From the NCBI GenBank assembly GCA_031446145.1, contig CP132903.1:806001-870000 (forward strand): a stretch of DNA of 64,000 nt, in the 5' to 3' direction. The translations under genes and the position numbers were made by a program. The stretch's first letter is position 1. Every line of letters starts with the position of its first letter. Of the stretch, positions 18,861 to 29,352 are shown in pieces. Below the pieces are notes generated by a model. It saw only the letters and a program-made list of their open reading frames with translations, had not been told where the DNA came from and did not search any database. Origin of the DNA: Arsenophonus sp031446145 (lineage in GTDB: Bacteria; Pseudomonadota; Gammaproteobacteria; Enterobacterales; Enterobacteriaceae).

Positions 18861-20171
18861 ATGACACCCAAAACCAAAATCATAATTGTAGGTGGTGGAG
18901 TAGGAGGATTAGAGCTTGCAACTAAATTAGGAGATAATTTAGGAAGAAAAAATAAAGCTGAAATTATATTGATAGATCGTAATCAAAGTCATTTATGGAA
19001 ACCGCTACTCCATGAAGTAGCGGCCGGATCTTTAGATGATTCCATAGATGCTATCAGTTATTTAGCACATGCTAATGATCATTATTTTCGTTTTGAATTA
19101 GGTTGTTTAAAAAATATTGATCGTAAAAAGAAAACTATTACATTAGAGATACATGACAAAAATGGACAAATATTAATTCCTGAAAGAAAATTAAATTTTA
19201 ATATTTTAGTCATAGCTTTAGGTAGTGTTTCTAATGATTTTTCTATTGATGGTGTAAAAGAATATTGTATTTTTTTAGATAATCCTAATGAAGCACATCG
19301 ATTTCACAGTAAAATGCTTAATTTATTTTTTAATTATGCAAATCAAAAAAAAATTAACAAATCAAACGATGCAATTAATGTTGTGATAGTAGGTGGTGGT
19401 GCAACTGGAGTAGAACTTTGTGCTGAACTTTATAATACTATGGAACAATTAATAAATTATGGTTTTTTAAAAAAAAATAAAAAAGATATACTCAATGTAA
19501 CTTTAATTGAAGCTGGAGAAAGGATATTACCAGCATTGCCTTTGCGAATTTCTACAGTAGTGCATAATGAGTTAAAAAAAATAGGTGTACGTGTTTTAAC
19601 AAAAACAATGGTTGTTAAAGCAGATTTTAGTGGATTTTATACTCAATTAGGAAAAAAAATTGATGCAGATCTCATGGTTTGGGTTGCTGGTATTAAAGTA
19701 CCAGATTTTATGCAAAAAATTGGCGGATTAATAACTAATAAAATTAATCAATTGGTCGTAAAATCAACATTACAAACTACTTTAGATGATTCTATTTTTG
19801 CAATTGGTGATTGTGCATGTTGTTTAAAAAAAGACGGTGGATTTGTACCACCACGTGCTCAAGCAGCTCATCAAATGGCAACTTTATGTTATAAAAATAT
19901 TATTTTCTTACTGCAAGGTAAGAAGTTACAAGATTATGTATATATAGATCATGGTTCATTAATTTCATTATCTCATTTTGCTACTATCGGCAATCTGATG
20001 GGAAATTTAATGCGAAATGATATTATGATTGAAGGTAGAATTGCTCGCATAATGTATATTTTATTATATCGCATGCATCAAATTGCATTACATGGTTATT
20101 TAAAAACTGGATTGATAATGTTAGTTAATGCTATTAATCGTATTATACGACCAAAATTAAAATTATACTAA
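18861..20171 (+). CDS. ndh: NADH dehydrogenase II (non-proton-pumping)
   Basis: 436 residues (E. coli 434). A single-subunit flavoenzyme that passes electrons from NADH to ubiquinone at the inner membrane without pumping protons. Motifs are the FAD-binding IIVGGGVGGLELA (residues 8-20), RNQSHLWKPLLHEVAAGSLDDSIDAISYLAHA, the NADH-binding VIVGGGATGVELCAELY, and GDCACC...GFVPPRAQAAHQMA. The amphipathic membrane-binding C-terminus is conserved (RMHQIALHGYLKTG). Ribosome site TAGGTAG. It converges on mfd as in E. coli. Confidence 0.96.
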   Translation: MTPKTKIIIVGGGVGGLELATKLGDNLGRKNKAEIILIDRNQSHLWKPLLHEVAAGSLDDSIDAISYLAHANDHYFRFELGCLKNIDRKKKTITLEIHDKNGQILIPERKLNFNILVIALGSVSNDFSIDGVKEYCIFLDNPNEAHRFHSKMLNLFFNYANQKKINKSNDAINVVIVGGGATGVELCAELYNTMEQLINYGFLKKNKKDILNVTLIEAGERILPALPLRISTVVHNELKKIGVRVLTKTMVVKADFSGFYTQLGKKIDADLMVWVAGIKVPDFMQKIGGLITNKINQLVVKSTLQTTLDDSIFAIGDCACCLKKDGGFVPPRAQAAHQMATLCYKNIIFLLQGKKLQDYVYIDHGSLISLSHFATIGNLMGNLMRNDIMIEGRIARIMYILLYRMHQIALHGYLKTGLIMLVNAINRIIRPKLKLY

Positions 20172-20247
20172 TGGAATTTGTTAATTTTTTTATTATTGCA
20201 CGATAAATCCAACAAATAAAATTTTAAAATACACAAATATAATTAAG

Positions 20248-22410
20248 TTATGATTTATTTAATAAATCTATTAGTTGTTTTATGAAAGATAACCTTATAC
20301 TATAATCAAATAATTGACCAATAAATTTTAATTTATTTCTTCCGTCTAATCGGTAAGAATCAGGCTCATTCTCTAAAAGTTTAATAATACAATTTATATT
20401 TATTTTATTTTTATCATAAAATTCGATAAATCCTCCTTTTTCATTTGCTTTTATTTTTTTTATACCCAAATCGTGAGCCCATATCCGAATTATGCTGAAT
20501 TCTAGCAAATATTTTGCGAAAACAGGCAATGGACCAAATCGATATATGATTTCATTTTTTAATTCATTTAATTCCTTTTCTGTTTGAGCATTAGCTATTT
20601 TTTTATAAAATGATAATCTGATATTAACATCTCTAATATAATTTTCTGGAAATAAAAGAGGTATTCTTAATTCAATTTCAGTTTTTTGATTATTTATTTC
20701 TTCTAAAGAAGGTTCTTGTCCTTTTTTTAAAGTATCAATAACATTTTTTAAAAGTTTTCTGTAAAGAGTATATCCAATAGTGAAAATATGTCCACTTTGT
20801 TCTTCACCAAGTAATTCTCCCGATCCTCTAATGTCTAAATCATGAGTGGATAATGAAAAGCAGGAACCGAGATCTTCAATTAATTTAATTACTTCAAGAC
20901 GTTTTTTTCCATTAACGGTAATTAATTTAGGATCAGATATTAAAAAATAAGCATAAGCTTGATGATTAGAACGTCCAACTCTTCCACGTAATTGATATAA
21001 TTGTGCTAAACCGAAATAATCGGCACGTTCAATAATTATAGTATTTGCATTAGGAACATCAATTCCCATTTCAATAATTGTAGTACAAATTAATACACTG
21101 AAACGATGATTATAAAAATCTATCATTGTGCGTTCTAAATCTATTTTTGACATCTTTCCATGTCCAACAATAAAAGTGGCTTCAGGTACTAACGCAGCTA
21201 ATCGGTTTTTTGTTTTTTCTATGTTTGTTACATCATTGCATAAATAATAAACTTGCCCACCTCGTAATATTTCATGCAAAATAGCTTTTCGTATAATTGA
21301 CTCATTGTATTGATAAACAAGTGTTTTTACAGACAATCTACAAGATGGAGGGCTGGCAATAATAGATAAATCGCGTATACCATTCATTACTATGTTTAGT
21401 GTTCTTGGAATAGGTGTAGCGGTTAATGTTAATATATCAATATTTGTTCGTATTGCTTTGATTGATTCTTTATGACGTACCCCAAAACGATGTTCTTCGT
21501 CAATGATTAATAATCCTAGTTTGTTCCAACGAATGTTGTTTTTTAGTAATTTATGTGTACCAATTACTATATCTACTTCCCCATTAGTAATTTTATTGAT
21601 GATTTCTTTTTGTTTTTTTGTATTTTGCAAACGTGATAGCATTTCAATTTTTGTTGGTAAATTTGAAAAACGTTCACAAAAATTATTAAAGTGTTGTTTT
21701 GCTAATAAAGTTGTTGGAACTAATATTGCAACCTGTTTATTATTAGTTATTGCTAAAAAAGTTGCTCGTATAGCAACTTCAGTTTTACCAAATCCAACAT
21801 CGCCACAAATTAAACGATCCATAGCAATTGGTTGACTCATGTCATATAAAACTTTTTCGATTGCTTTTTCTTGATCAGTTGTTGTTTTAAATGGAAAATT
21901 TTTGCAAAACGATTGATATTGTATTATATTTAATTTAAAGGCAAATCCAGGCTTTATTGCACGTTGTGCATGAATATCTAATAATTCTGCTGCTGTATCA
22001 CGCATTTTTTCTATAGCTTTATTTTTTGCTTTACTCCAAACATTTGTACCTAATTTATGTAATGGTGCATTTTCATTGCTAATATTTGTATTATAATAAT
22101 GAGTAATTAAATTTAATGATGCAACAGGGACATAGAGTACATCATTATCAGCATAAGTTAGTATTAAGTATTCATTTTTAATGTTTCCGGTTTTTAAGAT
22201 GGTTAAACCTTGATATCGTCCAACACCATGTTGGATATGAACTAAAGGTTGTCCGATTTCAAATTTTGAAACATCATAATCAAAAATATTAGTATGAATA
22301 ATTTTAGGTATTTTAATATTATTTTCAATCATTTTTATTACCGAATATATTTTTTCACAAATTACAGTTATTTTTTTGATCACTAAAAATATGTTTTTTT
22401 CTATTAACAA
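20248..22410 (-). CDS. mfd: Transcription-repair coupling factor Mfd, N-terminally truncated
   Basis: 720 residues against 1148 in E. coli. The protein begins within the region before the RNA-polymerase-interaction domain: ITVICE at residues 15-20 aligns with LICE of E. coli, with the same spacing to IGQPLVHIQHGVGRYQG. The translocase motor is complete: GDVGFGKTEVA, DEEHRFGVRH, LTATPIPRTLN, GRVGRSNHQAYAYF and GSGELLGEEQSG. The C-terminal regulatory domain is also present (SFYKKIANAQTEKELNELKNEI begins there). The UvrB-like module that binds UvrA is gone, and the 1.4 kb upstream matches its missing length. The listed start is TTG 22410; ATG 22332 gives 694 residues and also keeps the polymerase-binding domain. 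Confidence 0.9.
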   Translation of the reverse strand: MLIEKNIFLVIKKITVICEKIYSVIKMIENNIKIPKIIHTNIFDYDVSKFEIGQPLVHIQHGVGRYQGLTILKTGNIKNEYLILTYADNDVLYVPVASLNLITHYYNTNISNENAPLHKLGTNVWSKAKNKAIEKMRDTAAELLDIHAQRAIKPGFAFKLNIIQYQSFCKNFPFKTTTDQEKAIEKVLYDMSQPIAMDRLICGDVGFGKTEVAIRATFLAITNNKQVAILVPTTLLAKQHFNNFCERFSNLPTKIEMLSRLQNTKKQKEIINKITNGEVDIVIGTHKLLKNNIRWNKLGLLIIDEEHRFGVRHKESIKAIRTNIDILTLTATPIPRTLNIVMNGIRDLSIIASPPSCRLSVKTLVYQYNESIIRKAILHEILRGGQVYYLCNDVTNIEKTKNRLAALVPEATFIVGHGKMSKIDLERTMIDFYNHRFSVLICTTIIEMGIDVPNANTIIIERADYFGLAQLYQLRGRVGRSNHQAYAYFLISDPKLITVNGKKRLEVIKLIEDLGSCFSLSTHDLDIRGSGELLGEEQSGHIFTIGYTLYRKLLKNVIDTLKKGQEPSLEEINNQKTEIELRIPLLFPENYIRDVNIRLSFYKKIANAQTEKELNELKNEIIYRFGPLPVFAKYLLEFSIIRIWAHDLGIKKIKANEKGGFIEFYDKNKININCIIKLLENEPDSYRLDGRNKLKFIGQLFDYSIRLSFIKQLIDLLNKS

Positions 22411-23841
22411 TAATATGAAAAATTAACATATAATCTTGATTTAAATTTTTAATTTCGGTGTGTTAAAAATCTATTTCTGCTAACAGTTTTTAAAATATTT
22501 GCGTTTTGATAAACTTTTCTACAAAAAAGATGATTTTATCAGAAAAAAATCATGAAATTAAATATTTTACGCAATAGTTTTTTATTAAAAAATTTGATAT
22601 TTATATTAGGTAAATCTATATAAACTAAATTGGTATTTTCTAATTTCATTGAAATTTTATGTTCTAAATTTTTATTGATAAAGATGATTTAAGCAATTAA
22701 TTTCTTTATATTTCAATAAAATTATATCAAGAGTGAATAACAAATAAAGATAATTCATATCTTTTTTTTATAAAATTGATACGTATTTTTTAACTTAAAT
22801 AATAGAGATTTATAATTTTTGATTAAGAAAGTTCTATGAAGAAAATTAGAAAATAAGAAGATAATAGATTTTTTTAAAAAAATCAATATTTAAAACTAAA
22901 TGCTATTTTTTTGATTGATAAATATATATGGTTCGAATTAGATTTTGGAGGTTTTTTATGATTTATATGATACTTTATTTTTATTGATTTTCAGTAAAAT
23001 TATGAGTTATTAGTAAAAATTTTTTGTTTTGTTTCTTTTAAATGTTTATCATAAAAAAGTTTTAAAGTATTTTTTAAAAAATATGATAAGTTAGGTTATT
23101 TTTATATAAAAAAAATAGAAAAAGTACAATATTATAATTTTTTATATTGATTATAAGAAATATTTTTTATTTTTTGAATAAGTATTATTAAAGTTTATTG
23201 TTTAAATTTAAATTATGATTTTGATTTCGTTCTTTTTTTTATAAATAATTATTTTTTTATAAAAATGTTAGTGAATACATTATTTTTATTAATTTCTTAA
23301 AATATTAATAGAAATAATCAATTACTTGTGTAAAGATCAACATCTATGCAAATTTTGTATTTTTTAAAAGAATTTTTGATGCAATAAAATATTATTATAA
23401 GTAGCGATAAATATTTTTTAATAATAAGTATTATAACTAATTTTTATTATAATTCTTAATTTTTATATAATTTAAAATTATGATATATAGCTTCTATAAT
23501 TTAGAAAAAACATGTTTTTGTTGTCAAAATTTAAATTTTTGCATAATTAATAGTAGAAGTATTTTCATAAAAATAATAAAAAATCAATTCCTTTTTTTAA
23601 AAATTTAAAAATGATATTTTTCCTTCTATAGTAATCAATTAATATTTTTTAATAGAAATCAAAATATTAATTTTTTTGTAAAAATAGATAATAAAATAAT
23701 TTTTTTTTAAAAAAATCAAGAATAAAATAAATCATCAAATATAAAGTTTGTAAAACTTTTTTTTATGTTATTACTATTTAGTAATGCTTTATTTTTATCC
23801 AATATTTTATTTTTATGTATGACAGAGGTCAATTATATTTC
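22411..23841. other. Eroded 5' half of mfd and spacer before lolC
   Basis: About 1.4 kb, close to the length needed for the missing 430 or so N-terminal codons of mfd, with no recognisable reading frame. A GGAGG followed by ATG at 22958 (plus strand) opens only nine codons and is probably chance. The promoter of lolCDE should lie at the right end. Confidence 0.55.
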
Positions 23842-25044
23842 ATGTTTCAATTTATCACATATTTTGTTGGCTTACGTTATATGCGTAAACGTAAAGGTGA
23901 TCGATTTTCTCAATTTATTTTGAGTTTATCTATAATTGGAATTGCATTAGGTGTTATGTCTTTAATAATAGTTACATCTGTAATGAATGGTGCTGAACGT
24001 GCATGGCAAAACAATATTTTAGCTTATATGCCACAAGTTATTTTAACAACATCTCAAGGCCATATTAATCCAGAAAAATATCCAGTAAAAAAAATAAAAT
24101 ATTTAAAAGAAATAGACCGTATTACTTCAATTGTTGAAAGTGATGTAATTTTACAAAGTAGAAAAAATGTTACTATTTCTGTAATGATTGGAGTTGATGA
24201 AAAGTTAAGTGATCCTTTGTTTAAGCATGTACAAAATCTTGACCCTGGAGTATTAAAATCAGGTAGATATAATGTTATTTTAGGAATAAAATTAGCTGAA
24301 GAATTACAAGTACAACCTGGGGATCAATTAAGATTAATTATACCCTCTATTACTCAATTTACCTTAATGGGAAGGATGCCAAGTCAACGTTTGTTTACAG
24401 TAGCAGGTTTTTTTTCAACACAACATGAAGCTGATAGTACTGAAATATTAGTAAATTTACAAGATGCAGCAAGATTAATGCATTATCCTGTTGGTAATAT
24501 TACTGGTTGGCGTCTTTATTTAAAAAAACCTTTAATGGTTGATAATTTAAGTAAGAAAATTTTACCTATAGGTATGATATGGAAAGATTGGAGAGAAAGA
24601 AAAGGCGATTTTTTCCAGGCAGTTAAAATGGAAAAAAATATTATGATTTTATTATTAAGTCTTATTATTGTTTTAGCTTCTTTTAACATAATCACTTCGC
24701 TTTCATTGTTAGTAATGCAAAAACAGATTGAAATTGCTATTTTTCAAATATTAGGATTAAAACGTACAAAAATTATAGCTATTTTTATGCTTCAAGGAAT
24801 TGGAGTTGGGATTTTTGGTACGATAATTGGAATATTATTAGGTTTGTTTGTTACCAAGAATCTTAATATAATTATGCCTATGTTGGGTTTGTTAGATAAA
24901 AATATAGAATTAAAGGTTTTTATTGATTTTATATATGTAATATCAATCAGTTTATTTTCAATAATAATTGCATTTTTATCAACACTTTATCCTGCTTATC
25001 GTGCAGCTAACATTCAACCTTCTGAGGCTTTGCGTTATGCATAA
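23842..25044 (+). CDS. lolC: Lipoprotein-releasing ABC transporter permease LolC
   Basis: 400 residues (E. coli 399). It is an inner-membrane subunit of LolCDE, which extracts outer-membrane lipoproteins and hands them to LolA. It has one N-terminal membrane helix (about 22-48), a large periplasmic domain and three C-terminal helices, ending STLYPAYRAANIQPSEALRYA. I chose ATG 23842 because MFQFITYFVGLRYMRKRKGDRF aligns with E. coli LolC and AGAGGT lies upstream; an in-frame ATG at 23815 is also possible. The gene overlaps lolD by eight bases. Confidence 0.95.
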   Translation: MFQFITYFVGLRYMRKRKGDRFSQFILSLSIIGIALGVMSLIIVTSVMNGAERAWQNNILAYMPQVILTTSQGHINPEKYPVKKIKYLKEIDRITSIVESDVILQSRKNVTISVMIGVDEKLSDPLFKHVQNLDPGVLKSGRYNVILGIKLAEELQVQPGDQLRLIIPSITQFTLMGRMPSQRLFTVAGFFSTQHEADSTEILVNLQDAARLMHYPVGNITGWRLYLKKPLMVDNLSKKILPIGMIWKDWRERKGDFFQAVKMEKNIMILLLSLIIVLASFNIITSLSLLVMQKQIEIAIFQILGLKRTKIIAIFMLQGIGVGIFGTIIGILLGLFVTKNLNIIMPMLGLLDKNIELKVFIDFIYVISISLFSIIIAFLSTLYPAYRAANIQPSEALRYA

Positions 25045-25738
25045 TTCTCCATTATTAATATGTAAAAATCTTTGTAAATCTTATAAAGACGGAAACATTA
25101 TAAATAATGTAATTAAAAATATCTCTTTTTCTATTGCTAGAAAAGAAATGATAGCAATTCTTGGTCATTCAGGTTCTGGAAAAAGTACATTATTACATTT
25201 ATTAGGTGGATTAGATATACCAACCAGTGGTGATGTTATTTTTAAAAATAAAAATATAAGTTTATTGTCCAACAAAAAAAGGGCTGCATTACGTAATAAA
25301 GAATTAGGTTTTATTTATCAATTTCATCATCTCTTATCAGATTTTAATGCTTTAGAAAATGTAATGATGCCATTATTAATTTCTGGCATGACTTATATAG
25401 AAGCTAAAAAAAAATCTTACACAATTTTAAAATCAGTAGGATTAAGTAATCGAATAAATCATTACTCTTCAGAATTATCAGGTGGAGAAAAGCAACGTGT
25501 TGTAATTGCTCGTGCTATAGTGAATGAACCTTCTTTAGTTTTAGCAGATGAACCTACAGGTAATTTAGATTTATATAATGCTAATATTATTCTTGAATTA
25601 TTAATGGAACTTAATCAAAAAAAAGATACTGCATTTTTGATAGTAACACATGATTTAAAATTAGCTGGCCGTTTGATTCGTCATTTAAAAATACACGATG
25701 GGCATTTAAAAGAATGTTCAAGTTTTATTGGAGTGTAA
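25037..25738 (+). CDS. lolD: Lipoprotein-releasing ABC transporter ATPase LolD
   Basis: 233 residues, the E. coli length. It is the cytoplasmic ATPase that drives LolCDE. Motifs are Walker A GHSGSGKST (residues 43-51), Q-loop YQFHHLLSDFNALENVMMPL, signature LSGGEKQR, Walker B LVLADEPTGNLD and switch His in VTHD. The start ATG 25037 lies inside the end of lolC, as in enterobacteria; the longer open frame upstream is lolC read in another frame. lolE follows three bases after the stop. Confidence 0.96.
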   Translation: MHNSPLLICKNLCKSYKDGNIINNVIKNISFSIARKEMIAILGHSGSGKSTLLHLLGGLDIPTSGDVIFKNKNISLLSNKKRAALRNKELGFIYQFHHLLSDFNALENVMMPLLISGMTYIEAKKKSYTILKSVGLSNRINHYSSELSGGEKQRVVIARAIVNEPSLVLADEPTGNLDLYNANIILELLMELNQKKDTAFLIVTHDLKLAGRLIRHLKIHDGHLKECSSFIGV

Positions 25739-25741
25739 TAA

Positions 25742-26983
25742 ATGGCAGAGTTAGTTCTTACTTTTAAAATTGCATTTCGTTTTTATAAAGGAAAAAAAAA
25801 ATCTAGTTTAGTATCGCTAATATCTATAATCTCTATGTTTGGTATTATTCTCGGTGTTGTTGTGTTAATTATTGGTTTTAGTGCGATGAATGGTTTTGAA
25901 TATGAATTAAAAAATCGTATTTTATCTGTTATATCTCATGGACAAATTATTGCGGTTAATCAGCCTTATTTAAATTGGAAATCTGATTTTAAAAAAATAG
26001 TCCATACTCCAGATATTATTGGTGTTTCACCTTATATCGCTTTTACAGGATTATTAGAAAAAGATACCGCTATAAAAGCAATTCAAATTATTGGTGTGGA
26101 TCTACTTTTAGAATCTTCAGTAAGTACATTGCCTAATTTTATTCTTAATAATGCATGGAACAAAATTAAACCTGGTAATCATGAAATTATTCTAGGTAGG
26201 GGTGTTGCAAAAAAATTAAAAGTTTCTACTGGAGATCATATTAACATAATTATGCCTAATAATAATACATTAAGAATTAACTATCCTTATCGTATTTCTG
26301 TCACTGTAGTTGGTATCTTTAGTTTGAATGGTATGTTAGATAATCAATTGGCAATTCTTCCTTTAGAAGATGCGCAAAAATATTTAGGATATGATAATGG
26401 TATTACTGGTTTTCAAATAAGTGTTGCAGATATTTTTTCTGCAAATCAAATTATTTATAATGCAGCAATTAATGTTAGTAATTATGTTTTCTTTAAAAGT
26501 TGGACAAAAGATTATGGTTATATGTATAGTGATATTCAAATGGTAAGAGGTGTAATATATCTTATTATGATACTAATTATCAGTGTTGCCTGTTTTAATA
26601 TTGTATCTACATTAGTAATGGCAGTAAAAGATAAAACTGCAAATATTGCTATATTAAGAACTTTTGGCGCGCATAGTAGTTTTATTCGTAATATCTTTTT
26701 ATGTTATGGATTACTTACAGGAATGTTTAGTTGTTTTATTGGTATATTAATTGGAATTTTAATATCATTAAATTTAACATCTATAATTAAATATATGGAA
26801 AATATTTTTCATTATTCTTTTTTATCCGGTGAAGTTTATTTTATCGATTTTTTACCATCTGTACTTTATACTACAGATGTATTTTTTATAATTTTAACAA
26901 CATTAATTTTAAGTTTATTAGCTAGTTGGTATCCAGCAAATCAAGCAACTAAAGTAGCTCCTGCAAAAATTTTAAGTAAATAA
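25742..26983 (+). CDS. lolE: Lipoprotein-releasing ABC transporter permease LolE
   Basis: 413 residues (E. coli 414). It is the second membrane subunit of LolCDE and the one that binds the incoming lipoprotein. The topology matches LolC: helix at about 22-48 (VSLISIISMFGIILGVVVLIIGFSAMNGFEYEL), a periplasmic domain and three C-terminal helices, ending SWYPANQATKVAPAKILSK. The conserved cytoplasmic coupling region TANIAILRTFGAHSSFI is present. Keeping separate LolC and LolE, rather than one LolF, agrees with a gammaproteobacterial origin. DolP and LpoB in this window are likely cargo. Confidence 0.95.
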   Translation: MAELVLTFKIAFRFYKGKKKSSLVSLISIISMFGIILGVVVLIIGFSAMNGFEYELKNRILSVISHGQIIAVNQPYLNWKSDFKKIVHTPDIIGVSPYIAFTGLLEKDTAIKAIQIIGVDLLLESSVSTLPNFILNNAWNKIKPGNHEIILGRGVAKKLKVSTGDHINIIMPNNNTLRINYPYRISVTVVGIFSLNGMLDNQLAILPLEDAQKYLGYDNGITGFQISVADIFSANQIIYNAAINVSNYVFFKSWTKDYGYMYSDIQMVRGVIYLIMILIISVACFNIVSTLVMAVKDKTANIAILRTFGAHSSFIRNIFLCYGLLTGMFSCFIGILIGILISLNLTSIIKYMENIFHYSFLSGEVYFIDFLPSVLYTTDVFFIILTTLILSLLASWYPANQATKVAPAKILSK

Positions 26984-27075
26984 TAATTTTGTTATCTGAT
27001 TTCTTATATCACAACAAAATATTTTCAATTTGGATCACAAATTTTAATTTAATTGGCAGTAAGGGGCATTTAATT

Positions 27076-27186
27076 ATGAAATTTTACTGTAGACTAAAAA
27101 AGTTACGTAAAAAAATATATAAAAAACGATTTCTTTTTTCTCTTTTTAGTAAGAAAAGAGAGTTAATTAATAAAATAAAAAAATGA
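27076..27186 (+). pseudogene. Short basic ORF, possible 5' stub of cobB
   Basis: 36 codons after a good ribosome site (AAGGGGC, about ten bases before ATG 27076). The product begins MKFYCRLKKLRKKIYKKRF and is very Lys/Arg-rich. E. coli lolE is followed by nagK and cobB, and long-form CobB starts with a similar basic run (RLSRFRKNKRRLRERL). This could be what remains of cobB after loss of its sirtuin domain. No catalytic residues are present, and chance in A-rich DNA cannot be excluded. Confidence 0.3.
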
Positions 27187-27474
27187 TTTCTTATTATTAA
27201 TTTAATATAATATTTGTAATTATAAATTTACATTTTATCTGCAGAATAGTTATTAATATATTAAAAATTATAACGTATTATAAAATTTTTAATTATAAAA
27301 AATAATATATTTGATTCTGATTAAATATTTAAATTAATATAGATACAAAAACGTAATATCAAGTTTTTAAAAATATTCAGGAATAATCTACAATAATTAT
27401 TTTTATTTATAATTTTTTTTAAGATTTTTTTAAAAAAATTCAAGGATATTTCTAAATTGTTGTTTTTGTAGATG

Positions 27475-28845
27475 TTATTTTAAATAATCTATCATCTTAA
27501 TAGCATAGCCAATATAATTAGCTGGTGCCATTTTTTTTAAACGTTCTTTTTCTTGTTTTGGTAAATTAATGCTATCAATAAATTTCTTTATATCATTTTG
27601 AGTAATATTTTTTCCTCTAGTTATAGTTTTTAATTTTTCATAAGCATTTTTTATTCCATAACGTTTCATAACAGTTTGAATGGCTTCACCTAAAACTTCC
27701 CAATGAGAATCTAATTCAAAAGATATTTTTTTATTATTAGTTTCTAGTTTGTTCAAGCCTTTCAATATTGTTTGGTATGCAATAAAACTATAAGAAATAG
27801 CAACACCTAAACTGCGTAAAACTGTTGAATCAGTAAGATCACGTTGCCAACGTGAAATCGGTAATTTATTGGCAAAATAATTTAATAATGAATTTGCTAA
27901 TCCAAGATTACCTTCTGCATTTTCAAAATCAATAGGATTAATTTTATGTGGCATAGTTGACGAACCTACTTCATCTTCTTGTATTTTTTGTGTAAAATTT
28001 TCTAATGCAAGATAACCCCAAATATCTTTAGTTAAATCTAAGAGAATAGTATTAAATCGAGCAATGCAATTAAATAATTCAGCAATATAATCATGCGGTT
28101 CTATTTGAGTAGTGAATGGATTCCATTTAATATTGAATGAAGTAACAAATTCTTTACTGAAAAGTGGCCAATTTATATTTGGATAAGCTGATAAATGAGC
28201 ATTATAATTACCTACTGCACCATTAATTTTCCCTAAAATATCAATTTTTATAAATTGCCGATATTGTCTGTCCATACGATAAGCAAAATTAGCAAATTCT
28301 TTTCCAATAGTAGTTGGAGTTGCGACTTGACCATGAGTTCTTGATAACATTGGTAAAGAAGCATAAAAAACAGCCATTTTTCTTATCTTGTTTATGATTT
28401 TTTTCCAATAAGGCAAAAGTATTTTATTTCGAGTGTTTTTTAAAATTAATGCATAAGCAAGATTATTAATATCTTCAGATGTACATGCAAAGTGAATAAA
28501 TTCTATAACTTTTTTAAGTTCAGGTATGCATTTTATTTTTTCTTTTAAAAAATATTCTACTGCTTTCACATCATGATTTATTTTTTTTTCAATTTTTTTG
28601 ATTTTTATTGCATCATTTTCATTAAAGTTTATAATAATTTTATTAAGATAAATGTTGGCATCATTGGTAAATAATGGTATTTCTTGAATTTTAGAGCATT
28701 CTGCTAATTTTTGTAACCAACGTATTTCTATTTCTATGCGGTATTTTAATAAAGCAAATTCACTAAAAATTGGACGTAATATATTTACTTGGTCACTGTA
28801 ACGACCATCAATTGGTGATATACTTGTTAAAGAGGATAATCTCAT
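27475..28845 (-). CDS. purB: Adenylosuccinate lyase
   Basis: 456 residues, the E. coli length. It cleaves adenylosuccinate to AMP and SAICAR to AICAR, releasing fumarate. The fumarase/aspartase-superfamily signature SSTMPHKINPIDFENAEGN includes the catalytic Ser295; LSRTHGQVATPTTIGKEFAN carries the catalytic His. Ribosome site GGGAG precedes the ATG. purM and purN are absent from their usual place beside upp elsewhere in this window, so the AMP-forming step of salvage may be the main role here. hflD, which lies between mnmA and purB in E. coli, is missing. Confidence 0.97.
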   Translation of the reverse strand: MRLSSLTSISPIDGRYSDQVNILRPIFSEFALLKYRIEIEIRWLQKLAECSKIQEIPLFTNDANIYLNKIIINFNENDAIKIKKIEKKINHDVKAVEYFLKEKIKCIPELKKVIEFIHFACTSEDINNLAYALILKNTRNKILLPYWKKIINKIRKMAVFYASLPMLSRTHGQVATPTTIGKEFANFAYRMDRQYRQFIKIDILGKINGAVGNYNAHLSAYPNINWPLFSKEFVTSFNIKWNPFTTQIEPHDYIAELFNCIARFNTILLDLTKDIWGYLALENFTQKIQEDEVGSSTMPHKINPIDFENAEGNLGLANSLLNYFANKLPISRWQRDLTDSTVLRSLGVAISYSFIAYQTILKGLNKLETNNKKISFELDSHWEVLGEAIQTVMKRYGIKNAYEKLKTITRGKNITQNDIKKFIDSINLPKQEKERLKKMAPANYIGYAIKMIDYLK

Positions 28846-29352
28846 TTATTACTCCCACTGAATCTATGGATATAAAATTTTTAAGTAAAAAATTGCAAAA
28901 AATTATAACAATTGATTATTATTTTTAGTTGTAATTTATAAATAATATTTTTTAAAATGGTATAATATTAATTAAGAATTATATGTTTTAAAAAAATATG
29001 TGCTATAAATTAATATTAATTTAATATATTAAATATTGCTTTTATGTGATTTTTTGTTCTTTGTAAATATTTTAATTAAGCAGATTATTAAATAATATTT
29101 AAAAAATATTTTTTTTATTTTTTAATGGAATTATTTATTAATATTATATTGATATAATTTTGTAAATGTTAAAAATAAACTATTGATATTAGTAAGAGAT
29201 ATATATTGGTGGTATTATTAATATTTGTAAAAAAGTTTTAATAAGTATTTTTTACTATTACAGTTACGGATATATTTTATTTAAACTTTAAATATGTTTT
29301 ATAATATAAAAATTAAATGGTATTTTTTTGCAAAAAACTACATAATAAAAAA
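28846..29352. other. Eroded hflD interval between mnmA and purB
   Basis: E. coli has mnmA-hflD-purB in one operon. Here mnmA and purB keep strand and order, but the 507 bases between them contain no ORF. The size and place fit a decayed hflD, though no codons were recognised. purB is therefore either transcribed through this spacer or has its own promoter in it. Confidence 0.5.

Noticed and set aside
21503..21835. Plus-strand open frame of 110 codons
   Set aside because: It is antisense to conserved motor motifs of mfd.
22941..22987. GGAGG followed by ATG on the plus strand between mfd and lolC
   Set aside because: It opens only nine codons and lies in the presumed eroded part of mfd, which runs on the other strand.
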